Assembly (NCBI GenBank): GCA_010909165.1
Contig: VJWM01000063.1
Coordinates: 124,001 to 188,000 of the forward strand
Length of the DNA stretch: 64,000 bases
Source: Anthoceros angustus
Taxonomy: Eukaryota > Streptophyta > Anthocerotopsida > Anthocerotales > Anthocerotaceae
Direction of reading: 5' to 3'
Positions within the stretch are counted from its first letter, which is position 1. Each line of letters opens with the position of its first letter. The translations under genes and the position numbers were made by a program. Of this stretch, positions 1 to 11,809 are shown one piece after another. The notes below the pieces were generated by a model. It was not told where the DNA came from, did not search any database, and saw only the letters and a list, made by a program, of their open reading frames with translations.

Positions 1-1340
1 CTCGAGCTCGTCGTCTTTCACGTGCTGCGCTCGGGCGCTCTGGCGATCTGGCGTCCGGCTCTCTTAGCAATTCGTCGTAACCTCTCCGTCCTCGCATCCA
101 CGCTTGCTCTGGCGATTTCATTCCCGGCAGCGCGCCAAAAATGTGGACTTTCGATGGATGTAGCGCACAATGTCGTTGTGGTATGTCCGTTCCCAAAGAA
201 TGATTTCCGTTTCGCGGTGATTCTCACCTTTCTTGGTCCACTTCACCTTAACACACTCAATCTTCGTTTACGGCTATTTATAACGTTCACGCGGGCCGTG
301 TATGGCGTTTAAGGACCCGTTGCGTCCGTTCGTCCTCGTTTCTTGATCCGTTCCTCTCATCGCTCTCTCTACACTTATCAACCTTGGAAAAAAGTAGCTA
401 CGTCGGGACCTCCTCGTTGCTCATGGGGCCTCTCCGTCCGGCTCTGCACACCCTCGGTACCTCGGCTGCGTTCGTCTCGGCGTTGGACCGCGCTCTCGAC
501 GAACAAGGGTCCTCGATCGTCCTTCCACACACCACCACCCGTTAAGTCGTCACGGGACCTTGATCTCTCCGGGTCGTCGTGCACCTTTCGGTGACTCGGG
601 ACTCGCGTTAACAAGAAGGCGCAGTGCAGAGCGGCATCAACACCAAGAGAAGATACTTTACTAGGCCTCGGCCCTCTTATACTACGCCCAAGGTCGGCGT
701 CTTTATTACACCCCTATTACGGTGATATGTACTAATCGGCCTACCATCCTATTTCCTCCCCTATCTCCTTCGGCGGTGGCTGGAAGGTCGGGTTCCCGGG
801 ATGGGTGGTCCAATCCCGCCCGACAGCTTGGGCCCCAATCGGATGATCCGTGAGGCGGGCCCTCCTAAATCTCCCTACGGCGGCGGTCGACAACCGCCAC
901 ATTACGACGCCATCCTCGCCTCCCTCGGTCCCCGGGGCCACCGCCATCTGCTTCCCTAGCGTAAGTCGAAGGGGCTCCTCATCGCCAGCCGACCTCGAGG
1001 TCTCGCCTCGACTCGAACTCGTGGAGTCCGGCTTATTTCCCGAGTCCGCCACTAGGTCCGACCTCTCGGGGTCCGGACCTCGTGGTCCGTCTTCCGAGGT
1101 CCGGACTCGTGGTCCGGCCTCCTTCGGAGTCCTGTGGTCCGACTCACGCCCCCGGCTCTTCCCTCACGGACTCCTCCGTGGCTCTCCCTCAAGTCCTTCC
1201 GCTGCTCCCGATCGCCTCGACTCGCTGGGCCCCTTCCATGGTGAGGTGGTGCTTACTCCGCCACATTCGCCGCCTCCTCGCTCCGCCTCCTCCGCCTCCT
1301 CTCTCCGCTCCTCAAACAACGCCAAGGTCCTCGTGGCCGC
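1..1340. other. GC-rich intergenic DNA, no gene recognised
   Basis: I see no supported gene. All reading frames here are short, overlap one another on both strands and resemble no family. Base composition is C-rich on the plus strand, with many CTCC and GTCCGG strings, the same texture as the repeat unit that follows. Part of 1000-1340 looks like a decayed third copy of the end of that unit. Confidence 0.5.
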
Positions 1341-2826
1341 ACTATCCCGGCCTTCTTCCTCGCCTTCTGACCGTCCGAAGTCCGCCCTCCCGCCGAGGGT
1401 GACGTGGTGCCCGCTTGAGAGCTCTGGTAGGCAGTCCGAATCGACTTGAATCGCCTCTTCCACATGGCCTCGAGCACCCGATACTCTCCGCCAAAGGTGC
1501 TCGGCACTGGAGTGTTGTTCGCCACCTCGCCTCGCCGCTGTGCTTGCCAACCGCCGGGCAGACTGGCCACCAAAGCGGCCTCACACTCCCTCGCAGCCTT
1601 TGCCGCCAACGCGCCTCCTCTTTGTCCAGCTCACCCAATCGACCGCCATAGCCCAGCCCTTCCGCCTTTCTAATCGGATAAGGAGCAGCTGCCTCCTCTA
1701 GCCTCCTCCTCCTCCTTACCTGCACTCAAGGTCCGCCACCTCTCTCCAATCGACCGTATATCCATCCGACTCTTCTCCAGCTCCTTCGCACTGCAACGCC
1801 CAACTCCTCGATAGTCGCCGATTTTCCTCCGCCTTCGACGGAGCCGGAGGCACTCTATTTCGTGCTCAAGTCGTGGATTCTCCCGCTGAGAATCACCGCC
1901 GCCCGACGATCTTGAGTTGTAGCCCAGCTGTGTCCTGCCGCCCTCCATCCGCCGCCTCTCCTCACTGACTTGAGATCTCCATCTCCCGAGTGCCGGCCTC
2001 CATCTCCTTCCCGAGTTACCTTGCCTGCCCATCACGTCACTGCTTCTGCTAGCCTCCGCCACCCTCACCGCCTCTTTCCGCCTCCTCCTTTGCAGAGGTC
2101 CTCGCCTGGCTTGGGCCTCTGCTTGCTTCACTGCTCAGAGTCAAGAGCCTTGGTCCGTCCTCTGAACCGCTCGGGCCTCGCGCTCCGCCGCCCGTCGTTT
2201 TCCTTCCTCGATCCGAGCGAGGGACTCTGCCTTTTCCTTTGCCTCCGGGCCTTCACCTGCCCTTGGAGCTCCACCATCCTCCTCCGAGTGGCCTCCACTT
2301 CCTGGGCCTTCTCTGCTGTACCACAGAGGCCCCACAACATACCGTCCATGACGGTAGCTAAGACCCGCCGTGTCTCCTCCACCGCCGGGAGATGCCCAGA
2401 AGTCCTTGGTGGCGCGGCATCTCTGGTCCGCCAAGGACCGCCACATACCCCGAGTAGTCCGGACTGGGTTCTCCGGACCTCAGACCCTCAAGTCCCAGGA
2501 GGTCCGGACTCACCTCCTTGGCCCTCCGGCGAGCTCCTTTTCCGCCTCTTTCTCCGGGCTTGAGGGTGAAGGGGTCCGAGAGCGGCCCTTCCTCCTTGGA
2601 GAGACCGGTGCTGCCGCCATGACCTCCCGCCTCCTGGGCAAGATCCCTTCGCCTCCACCTCACTTCACACCCGCAAGGTGGGGGTACCGCACCTTCCGAG
2701 GTGCCGTAGGCGGCACCGCCTTCCGCCTTCTTCGGCTCCGACGAGTTTGTCGGGGTTCGGCAGCTGTGGTTGTTGCCGTCCACGGCCGGAGCCGCCAACG
2801 CCCTTCCGCAGCTTCCTCCGTGGCGC
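1341..2826. repeat. 1.49-kb diverged direct repeat, unit A
   Basis: This stretch is repeated head-to-tail by the next 1.5 kb. Anchors recur with an offset near 1,486-1,500 bp: ACTATCCCGG at 1341 and 2827; CACATGGCCTCG at about 1463 and 2958; TTTCGTGCTCAAGTCG near 1858 and 3346; the block 2288-2582 against 3788-4091. The units differ by many substitutions and small indels, so the duplication is old. The content is probably retroelement-derived. Confidence 0.75.
2128..2446 (-). pseudogene. decayed charged coiled-coil-like coding remnant (unit A)
   Basis: On the minus strand this segment reads as a charged, Arg/Glu/Ala-rich helix-like sequence (ending GKRRAAEREARA in one frame) broken across two frames. 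The matching part of unit B (3655-3920) encodes the same kind of sequence, again shifted between frames. The conserved protein flavour suggests a former retroelement gag-type or accessory reading frame, but I cannot name a family. Low-complexity GC-rich DNA could produce a similar impression by chance. Confidence 0.3.
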
Positions 2827-4345
2827 ACTATCCCGGGGCCTTCTTCCCTCGCCTCTCCTTGGACCCGTGAGTCAGTCCTCCTGTAGTGGTGGTGCCTCGG
2901 CGCCTTGAGCTCAGCGTGGTAGTAGGCGGTCGGTCGACTGCTTGAATCGCCTCCTCCACATGGCCTCGGGCACCCGGTACTCCGTCGCCAAAGGTGCTCG
3001 GCGGGTGTTGTTCGGCCCGTCTCGTCTCTCGCCGGAGCTTGCCGGCCGGGCGAGACTCCTTGAAGCCACCAGCGGCCTCAAACCTCCTGCGTTTCTCTGC
3101 TGCTCAACTCCTCCTCCCTTTGTCCTCCCAGGAGCCATGGGCCCGGCTCCCTTAGTCTCCGTAATCGGATAAAGCATTTTCCTCTAGCTCTCCTCCCTCC
3201 GTTTACCGTGCAGAAGGTACCTCCTCTCCAATCGGTGGTATATCCATCAGGCCACAGCTTCTTCCGGTTCCCTGCTGACTGGCAGCGTCCAACTCCTTGG
3301 ATAGTCGCGATTTTCCTCCGTCTTGACGGGCTGGAAACACTCTATTTCGTGCTCAAGTCGTGGATTCTCCGTTGAGAATCACTGCTTTCAAGCGCATCTT
3401 GGAGTTGTAGCTCCAGTGTCCTTGCATCCTCCATCTGCTGCCTCTCCTCTACTTCTGCGGGCCTCGGAGATCTCCTATCTCCCGAGTCTGGCCTCCATCT
3501 CCTTGGAGTTACCCTTGCTCCTTCAGCTGCTGTCGGCGTCGTGCTTGGTGCCTCATGGGCTCCCTCCACCTTCCTTGGACCCCTCCATACACGTTTTACG
3601 GTCCTCGGCCCGCTTGGGCCTCTGTGCTTGCTTGGGCTCGCGTGGCGAAGAGCCTTATTCAGTCTCTTTGAGCGAAGCCGGGCCTCGCGCTCCGCCGCCC
3701 GTCGTTTTCCTTCCTCGATCCGGCGAGGGACTCGCCTTTTCCTTTGCCTCCTGGGCGCCTTCACGCCCTTGGGCTCCACCATCCTCCTCGGTGGCCTCCA
3801 CTTCACAGGCCTTCTCTGCTGCCACCACAGGCCCCACATACCGTCCATGGCGGTAGCTAAGACCGTGTCTCCTCCACGGCCCCGTGAGGAGATGCCGAAA
3901 TCCTTGGTGGGCGCGGGCATCTCACTGGTCCGTCAGGACCGCCATACCTGATCCGGGGGAGTCGGGGTTGGGTTCTCAGGCCATGTCGGGACCCTCAAGT
4001 CACAGGTGCGTCAGGGACCTCACCCTCCTTGGCCCCTGGGCATGAGCTCCTTTCCGCCTCTTTCTCACAGGGCTTGGAGGGTGAAGGGGTCAGGCTAGCC
4101 TTTTCCCTCTCCTGGAGGCAGGGGCTCGGGGTCTGCGCCGGTGACCTCCCGCTCCTTGGGCGGCATCCCTTTACGCCCTCCTTACCGCCTCTTGACTTCT
4201 TGCCACTCGTGGGGTGAGAATGCACCTCGGTCTTTGCGTTGGTAAGGCACCGTCTTAGCCTCTTGACTCCCGGCAGGTTTGTCGGGGTTCGGCGCCGTCG
4301 TGGTTGTTGGGCTGTGACGGTCTTGGGCCTTAGCGCCCTTCTGCG
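2827..4345. repeat. 1.49-kb diverged direct repeat, unit B
   Basis: Second unit of the head-to-tail pair, matched to unit A along most of its length, including the segment containing GTTTGTCGGGGTTCGGC (near 2750 in A, 4276 in B). No intact gene lies in it; its longest frames on both strands are interrupted. Confidence 0.72.
3655..3920 (-). pseudogene. decayed charged coiled-coil-like coding remnant (unit B)
   Basis: This is the unit B counterpart of 2128-2446. The minus strand encodes an Arg/Lys/Glu-rich sequence including IEEGKRRAAEREAR, with frameshifts relative to unit A. The resemblance could be explained entirely by DNA duplication. No start, stop or domain can be defined. Confidence 0.3.
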
Positions 4346-5030
4346 GACTTCCTCCTGTCTTTGCTCGGGAGGGCACCAAAAGGAGGAAGAGAATCTCCTC
4401 CCAAACTTCCCTAGGTGGCGAGGAGTCCGCTGCATGGAGTCCGGAATGCCTTCCTGCCTTCCTCCCGACCGCTTGGACCGCCGACCTCGCCTCGGCCTTC
4501 TCCTCCACCTCCTAGGGCGCCAACCTTTCTTCGGCCTGCCTCCTCACCCTTCTTGAGGTCGCGTGCCCCCCATACATGGATCAAGAACGTGCCACCGAGG
4601 AGGTGGCTTCACACCCGCGCGCCTCGATCGATCCTTCCGTGAATTATCTTCCCCAATCTGGCTTTTCTCGCAGTCGTGGAGGAAGACCAAGATTATCACC
4701 AAGGTGATCCACCTTGGTCAAGATGTTCCGGACGATTATTTCGCGCCTTACCCTCTTGTCCAGAGCTCGGCATCCCATCTCGAGGATCGTGTCCCCGGGC
4801 GAGGAGGGGCCTTAGCCGCTTCCACCTTCCCTTACCTTGAGGCTCGGCACCACCTCCTACCTCCTCCACCGGGCGGCGATAGATCGCCTCGTGACTTCCA
4901 CCGTCCATCTTTTCGGTCCTCCCAAGTTCTGGAGCGGACCTCCTTCCTGTTACCGCCAAGATCTTCCGCGATTCCTCGACCATGGTGACGCTTATCATAG
5001 GTCCGCATCACCGGAAGATGTCCAGTGCCA
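4346..5030. other. decayed repeat-like DNA
   Basis: No supported gene. A plus-strand frame from about 4575 begins MDQERATEEV and stays open for some 40 codons before a stop; it could be the start of a gag-like protein, but I cannot confirm it. The end of this block joins the 520-bp tandem array. Confidence 0.35.
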
Positions 5031-6590
5031 CTCCTCGACAGTCCCTCCGCCTCCTCGAGCCATGGACCAAAGTCGGTAGGCCTGTCACAATGTTGCGCCT
5101 CCAGGGCCACGCCCACTCCTCCGACGCTTTCTTGGGTGCCATCGCCCGTGTCTTGCTTGTGCCTTGCTCCTGGAATTTGAGGCCGGCCTCCTCTCCTCCG
5201 CTATGCTAGCCCTTCCTCCGTGAAATCAAGCTGGGGACACCTTGGCGAAGAAGAGACTCCGCCAAAGAGCCGGATGCCTGAGGGCGAGGGAGCGAGAATC
5301 GCAAAGAGGTTTGGGAGAATGACTTCCCGCTCTTTCTTCGAGAGTAACACCGGAAGGCTCTTGTCACGTCCGCAACTGTGGGTCCGCATGGCTTACTTTG
5401 TCCCTACTGTTGTTTACTCTAGCCCACGCCCAGCTTCCAGCCACTGACCCGGAGCGTGAATACCGCCCATAACGGCCACCAAGAGGCTACGGCCCCGGCC
5501 TCAGATGCCTCCACTCGTGGCTGGCCCACGTGGCGCCGCCTTAGTCTGTCCTCCTCGACAGTCCCTCCGCCTCCTCGAGCCATGGACCAAAGTCGGTAGG
5601 CCTGTCACAATGTTGCGCCTCCAGGGCCACGCCCACTCCTCCGACGCTTTCTTGGGTGCCATCGCCCGTGTCTTGCTTGTGCCTTGCTCCTGGAATTTGA
5701 GGCCGGCCTCCTCTCCTCCGCTATGCTAGCCCTTCCTCCGTGAAATCAAGCTGGGGACACCTTGGCGAAGAAGAGACTCCGCCAAAGAGCCGGATGCCTG
5801 AGGGCGAGGGAGCGAGAATCGCAAAGAGGTTTGGGAGAATGACTTCCCGCTCTTTCTTCGAGAGTAACACCGGAAGGCTCTTGTCACGTCCGCAACTGTG
5901 GGTCCGCATGGCTTACTTTGTCCCTACTGTTGTTTACTCTAGCCCACGCCCAGCTTCCAGCCACTGACCCGGAGCGTGAATACCGCCCATAACGGCCACC
6001 AAGAGGCTACGGCCCCGGCCTCAGATGCCTCCACTCGTGGCTGGCCCACGTGGCGCCGCCTTAGTCTGTCCTCCTCGACAGTCCCTCCGCCTCCTCGAGC
6101 CATGGACCAAAGTCGGTGGCGTCAGTCACAATGTTGCGCTCCTCCGGGGCCACGGCACCCTCCTCAAGCGCTTTCTTGGGTGCCATCGCCGCCCGTCGTC
6201 TTGCTTGTGCCTTGCTCACGGAATTTGAGGCGTCGCGGCTGCGCTCCTCTCCTCCGTTGCGTTAGCTCCTTCCTCCGTGAAATCAGCGTGTGGGACACCT
6301 TGGCGCAGAAGAGACTCCGTAAAAGCGGATGTCGAGGCGAGGCCGGTCAGCAAAAGGGTTTGGGAGAATGACTTCCCGCTCTTTCTTGAGAATGCTTGGG
6401 AAGGGCTCTTTGTCATAGCTAATAGTGCATGCTTACTTTGTCCCTGTTGTGCCTCTAGCCTTCGCCGGCGTACTCTGTATACGCCTTTTGGGCGTGAATA
6501 CTGCCCTGCGGCCCTTTGGCGAGGCTACGGTCACAGCTGCTTGCATGCTCGTCCTCCACTCGGGGCCGTCCGTGGCGCCGCCTGGTCATC
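5031..6590. repeat. 520-bp tandem repeat, three units
   Basis: The string CATGGACCAAAGTCGG occurs at 5061, 5581 and 6101, exactly 520 bp apart. Units 1 (5031-5550) and 2 (5551-6070) appear identical over their whole length. Unit 3 (from 6071) matches for about 45 bp and then becomes a diverged relative with many indels, fading by about 6590. The reading frames inside (for example 5505-5729 +) are repeated with the DNA and look incidental. Near-identity of units 1 and 2 means either a recent duplication or an assembly artefact. Confidence 0.9.
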
Positions 6591-6925
6591 CTCTCGACTC
6601 AATTCAAAGTTGCTTTCCCGCGATTTATCCTGCTCTCGACCCGAGGGGTCCGGACTTACACAGACCAAGGGTATCCGAGCTTCTCGACTTGCTCGAGTGT
6701 AGTCCGAGTTTCCATAGTGGTATCGGGTCCTGCTTACTCGAGTGGTCCGTTGCTTACTCAAGTCCCGTCCAAGCGCCATCCGTGCTTATTCCTCCTTTTC
6801 CGCCTTATTTTACTATTCCAACCTACAAAAAAACAAAACCCCCTTATTTCCTAACCCCCAAGGGAAGTCCAGAGTCCAGGTGACGCTTTGTACAAACTCG
6901 GAGTCATGGTGGATTTGTGTGAGCC
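6591..6925. other. untranslated stretch ahead of the gypsy polyprotein
   Basis: No gene recognised. The string TGGTATCGGGTCC at about 6720 loosely resembles a plant initiator tRNA-Met primer-binding site (TGGTATCAGAGC) and could mark the start of the internal region of the downstream element, but with mismatches this is weak. Confidence 0.3.
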
Positions 6926-7557
6926 TACTATCGACCCTGCCGGGAGAAGCTGGAGCAAACCGATGAACGGATTGCCCGCATCCTCTACATGCATGGCAAG
7001 GATCATGAGAACCTCATTGCCAGCTCTACCGGTTTGGCGCAGAGTGAAGGACCATCCATCGCTTGAACCCCTTGTGTCTAACGCCTATTGGCGATGGAGG
7101 ATTTCAGCGAGGAGGAAAACAAGCTAGGGTTGCCCACCAGCGGAGGAGGTTCTTCAAGTCACTTGACGGAGCTGGTGGTGGTAATGAGCCGTGCAAAGGC
7201 TCGTGTGGAGGATGGTGCAAGAGGAATTGCCCATGAGGAGAACTACTGTAAGTTCTTGCCTAGGGTTGAGCACATTTGTGACCTAAACACCCAGTCATCA
7301 CATGGCGACCTCGGAAGACGGTATAGTGCTCGTGGAACTCTTTGGAGGCACGCATCAGGCTTGGAAGGCATAAAGTGTGGCATCAAAGTGCGAGGTCGTG
7401 CATTGTGACCGGATCAAAAGCAAGGATTGTATCCGCGAGCGTAAGAGACTTGATGGGGAGTATCCTAACCTCCCGACGTGGAGTCGTTGAAGGGTTACCT
7501 CTGCGGATGGATGTTCGCATGATAGGGTTGTCCCATTTGAGTTGTCTTGGGCAGCCT
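6926..7557 (+). pseudogene. Ty3/gypsy polyprotein remnant: N-terminal part and methyltransferase motif I
   Basis: Reading across two or three frames gives a polyprotein segment. It starts with a gag-side helical piece (EKLEQTDERIARILYMHGK, near 6945), continues through MEDFSEEENKLG (7094) and enters a C5-cytosine DNA methyltransferase domain. The AdoMet-binding motif I is visible as VLVELFGG (7326-7349), followed after frameshifts by GLE, KCGIKVR and EYPNL segments typical of the fold's N-terminal half. The frame is broken by indels and stops. The copia element at 7558 separates it from the catalytic half, which resumes at 14004. In cellular enzymes this domain transfers a methyl group from AdoMet to cytosine; here it is dead. 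Confidence 0.65.
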
Positions 7558-7701
7558 TGACAAAGACAACGGAAGCATATATTGAAATAAGAGCAATGAT
7601 ACAAAAGCATCGGGTCCATGTTTAAATAGTATATCAAGGATAACCCTAATTAAACTAATCTACCACTAACCGAGTTAGGGTAAACACAATTAACTCTAAC
7701 A
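7558..7701 (-). repeat. copia 3' LTR
   Basis: This 144-bp repeat matches 13859-14003. In element orientation it begins TGTTAGAGTTAATT and is preceded by a purine-rich AAGTGGGG tract (7702-7709 on the plus strand), a plausible polypurine tract. It ends in CA next to the interrupted methyltransferase sequence. Confidence 0.92.
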
Positions 7702-8480
7702 CCCCACTTAACCTAACGAGGTTAAAAGGAGTTAAAGCCACCGAACCAACACCACACCAAGTCCGTAAACACGAGGAAAACACAAAGCACAAAACAAGCG
7801 TGCAAACTAACTCCACTGCGCCACCAAGGACACATTTCTCGCGATAGGCAGGACACTCGAAGCGTGCCCGGGCTTAAAATCACACCCATAGCAGCGGCAG
7901 TCACCGCGTCCAACACCACGATGCACGCGGTGGCGGGCCACCGTCCGGACGGAAAAACCATGCGCACTCGATTCTGGGACAACCTCAAGCGATGGCGTCC
8001 GGCGCCAGAACCACAAACCGGTATGGGGCGTGATCGATTCTCCAGCGATCTGAATCGCCACGCTCACCACACTCCGGCGCCACGAAAAGGCGCCACCGGC
8101 CAGATGCAGTCGGCACCGGTGACGAGAATGGCCCTGCGGCGGGCTTGCTGGCATGCACGGTGGCGGCCAGAAAGATTGACCGGTGGCGAGGCTCAATCTG
8201 CAACAAAAGACGATCGCGATCTTTGTCCAGGCGGATGAAGACACAAGCCGAGCCACTCACGAAAATACAAAAGGTGTAGCCGAGTCGAAGAGATGAGGGC
8301 AAAGGGACTTGAGACTTCGAACACATGGTCGGACTGTTTCCCTTTAAAGCATTGTTGTTTTCGTTTTCGATTTGTGTTTCGATCTGCATGCGGTTGAATA
8401 ACAAAAATGATGCTTCATCCACCGGTACCAATCTCATTTCACTTATGTTGACATTTTGCGGGTCCATAAATCCCAAAAAT
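7702..8480. other. copia 3' untranslated segment, partly GC-rich
   Basis: This stretch lies between the end of RNase H and the 3' LTR. About 7850-8260 is markedly more GC-rich than the rest of the element. A minus-strand frame (7985-8476) is open for 163 codons, but I recognise no domain. It may be a long 3' untranslated region or a captured host fragment. Confidence 0.4.
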
Positions 8481-8499
8481 ACATAGAGAGTATAGCTGA

Positions 8500-9990
8500 A
8501 AATTAGATAGTAATTCCATATTGTAGAAAACCAAGTGTCACTCTCCTCATATATATAAAATCGGGATTTTGATATAGGGGTTGGGAGCTTAAACTCCTTA
8601 AACCCAAACTAGCAAGATGCTTAAAATGCCTAGGTTGTGAAAGACCCTTTGTCAATATATCGACGCGTTTTACGAAGTCGCCACATATTGCACGGACCAA
8701 ACCACGCTTACGCAACATCCCTAATATAATGATGATAAAGCTCGATATGCTTTGTTCTCGCATGAAACCTAGGATTAGCAACAAGAGCGATAGCCGACAT
8801 ATTGTCACAAAACAAGGAAGTGGCATCCTCCTGTCAACTTGATAGAATCCAAAATTGCCGTTCCCATTCCACCTCTTTACAAGCATCGGTTAGTGCCTTA
8901 TATTCGGCCTCCGTAGAAGAGAAAGTGCCAAGGACGCTTGTTTCTTGCATGACCGATTAACGACTCGAAGCTAAAATGCATAAGCCGACAAACTCCTTCT
9001 AGTGTCAATCACCGATCCGATCTGCAAAGGATGTAAGAGTAAACTCTTTGCTGCCACTTGATGTATAATGAAGACCATAAGCCAATGTACCCTTGAGGTA
9101 ACGATATATCCTCTTCACATTCCGGTGAGGTTTACGGGTTCTTAAGAAACGAGAAACAACCGACGATAAGAAATATCGCCTAGTCCAATTAGCGAAAATC
9201 AAACACCCAAGCGCTTGATAAGGAACAGTAGACATATCTTCCTTATCGACGAGGACTCTATCGTAAGCTTCTCCCCAGAATAAGGAGTTGTTGCGGTCGA
9301 GCATCCTCCAAATGGAACGTGTTAATATTTCCTTAAAATATTTTGTTTGATGAAGAACAATAACCCTTGTTGCCTCTCTAAGGATTTGAACTCCTAAACA
9401 AAACTCCGGACCACAGTGGTCATCTCGAACTCCGACCGCAACATAGCCTTGACTTCATCCATCTGCGCATACTATTACTAAGTAGGATTGCATCATCCAC
9501 ATACAAAGCTAAGATTACAAACAAGGCGCACCTAAAGATAGAAAACATTTGTATCGCCAGGGTGAATGAACCCTAGCGTTTCAAAACTTCATAATCCGCT
9601 TAAACCAGCTCTGACTGCTTTAATCCATATAAAGTCTTGAGCAACTTACAAACCTTCTTTGGAAACTTCTTACTAACAAACCCTTAAATTTCGTCATATA
9701 GAGAACCTCCTCAAGTTCACCATGCAAAAGCGGTACAAACATCCATTTGATGAAGTTCTAAATTAAACTCCATGACCATAGCTAAAAGTATGCGGTGATG
9801 GAGGCTTAACAACTGGACTAAAGGTGTCTCCATAATCAATTCCGGAATTTGACTAAAGCCCCTAGCAACCAATCTAGACTTATATCTAGCAATGGTCCCA
9901 TCACTTTAACTTAGTTTTGAAAACCCATTTACAAGTTATAGGCTTTCTCCGGTGGATCCACAAGCTCCCAAGTGTTATTTTTAACAAGAG
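8500..9990 (-). pseudogene. copia reverse transcriptase and RNase H remnant
   Basis: Read on the minus strand, the polymerase catalytic box YVDD is visible at 9493-9504 (LALYVDDAILL), the reverse-transcriptase end and RNase H linker at 9005-9304 (VPYQALGCLIFANWTRRY, KRIYRYLKGTLAYGL), and the RNase H end near 8600-8700 (VRAICGDFVKRVDILTKGLS). These are standard copia landmarks in the right order. Numerous frameshifts break the frame, and the N-terminal part of the reverse transcriptase (9500-9990) is only faintly readable. Confidence 0.82.
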
Positions 9991-10167
9991 AGTTATACTC
10001 ATACGCTATGGAGACCCGCCAATGTTCCCCATCGTGGCCATCTAAAGCTTCTCTATATGGTGAGGATCCGGTCTAACCTCGTATGGAAATAAATGCTACA
10101 TTAGTCAAGACTTCCTAAAGTCTATGATCACGTCATTCAATCCACTGATCACGAGTACGACGCTCTC

Positions 10168-11187
10168 TCAATGAATATCTGGGGGCAGGATCTGCTGCAG
10201 GAGGGGACCGAACAACAGTATCATCAAGACCAGCAACCTCATCATCAAGGGAAGCATGAGAAGAAGTGGTGCACATCCGAAGCGGTGAATCAACCACACC
10301 GGTATATGGCACGTATCATCTACATAGCAGTTCGGAGCTAAAGGAAACTGTTCACCATCCAACGCTCCATCCGTCTGTGGAAACATAACCTGAACAGGGT
10401 CACTCATATCCTCCTGCACATCATCCATAGCGTCAGGAGCTAAAGCAGTAGAATCAGGCTGTGGAGAAGTGATCTCCTTAAAGGTAACACTCCTCGCCAA
10501 CGTCATCTTATAGGTCGTAGGATCAAACAACTTGTATGCTTTGGATTCTTCCGAGTAGCCAAGAAAAATAAGAGGCTTCGACCTTGCATCTAACTTCCCC
10601 CTCTTGGCCTCGGGAATGAATGCAAAAGCGGAGATCCAAAAACACGTAAATGAAGAAGACTTGGCTTGCGCCCAAAAGGCTTCATAAATGCAACCGGTGT
10701 GAGTCACAACTCTATTCAAAATATAAGTAAAGCAACTCATTTCAAAAGGATTTAGGAAGACACAAGCCAACATGCTCGAGTCATTCCCATCAAGGTTTGA
10801 TTCTTCCTTTCGGCAACTCCATTACATTGTTGTGTATAAGGAGCGAGAAAGTTGACGATGATCCATCTGCTGAAAAAGCCCATCAAACCTATGGCGATAA
10901 ACTCTCCACCATTATCGATGCGGAAGCACTTGACCAAATGTCCTGTTTGTCTTTGAACCATAGGAATCCATGAGGAGATATGCTCAAAGACGTCACTCTT
11001 CGCAAGGGAAAGGTCCATGTATAGCGTGAAAAATCATCTGAGAGAAAGATAATACTCGGACCCACCAAGTGATTTCCGAAGCTTTCCCGCTAGATGCATG
11101 TATCAACTCCAAAACCGCTTTAGCTCGAGTGGCCGATTGATTCTTAAAAGGCTCCATACCTTGGACAAGATACACCGCGAGAAGCAA
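10168..11187 (-). pseudogene. copia integrase remnant
   Basis: The core domain shows FRIDNGGEF and APYTQQCNGVAERKNQT (within 10752-11018), which carry the central Asp and the catalytic Glu regions of the DDE triad. Downstream (10168-10773) is the copia integrase C-terminal segment with DARSKPLIFLGYSEESKAYK and DPTTYKM. The parts lie in separate frames because of indels. Confidence 0.85.
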
Positions 11188-11700
11188 GGTGCTTGAAACA
11201 AGGAGGCAGCTTCTCTCGGTAGCAGCTTGAGTGAGACATCAAGTTAAGCTTAGCCTTATTGACATGACCTAGACGTGCATGCCATAAGCTAGGTTGATGA
11301 GAAGAAGAGGTTACTAAAGCATGAGCACTAGGAGTAAAAGTACAAGGAGAAATATCAAGCTGATACAAATCATCAACTAAGGTAGCCTTTGCAACATAAT
11401 TCCCTGGCAATTGTAATCTATACATATAACAATGCAAATGTTCAAAGCTAAACCCAAAGTCACCAAAGATATGACTCTAACAGAAAGCAAGTTTTGCTCA
11501 TTGCGGAACAAACAACACATCGTAGCAAGCTTGTACCATCTAACAAAGGTATGCAAACTTCACCACTACCTTCCACTTCTAGTCCCCTAGAATCACCAAC
11601 ATAAAGACGAAAAGGTGATTGATAGCTGAACTTAGAAAATAGCTTCCTGTTGTTACAAATGTGCGAAGTAGATCCAATCTACAAACCACATAAATGAATT
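11144..11700 (-). pseudogene. copia protease and GAG-pre-integrase remnant
   Basis: The GAG-pre-integrase zinc segment reads LWHARLGHVNKAKLN (11144-11437). Upstream in element orientation, about 11560-11700, a protease-like stretch reads SHICNNRKLF and YVGDSRGLEVEG, matching the region after the copia aspartic-protease motif. The active-site Asp-Ser-Gly itself is damaged. Confidence 0.7.
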
Positions 11701-11809
11701 CTCCTTACTCGAAATTAGACACACAACACCGAATCTGCTTTTATGTTGTCATTGTCCAAGATGCTCCTTGGTACTAACATGAGCCAAAGGACGAACTTCC
11801 TTCTTTGGT

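Noticed and set aside
1-6900. Many 60-200-codon frames on both strands
   Set aside because: They overlap each other in up to four frames, arise from C-rich low-complexity DNA and repeat with the DNA units; none shows a domain.
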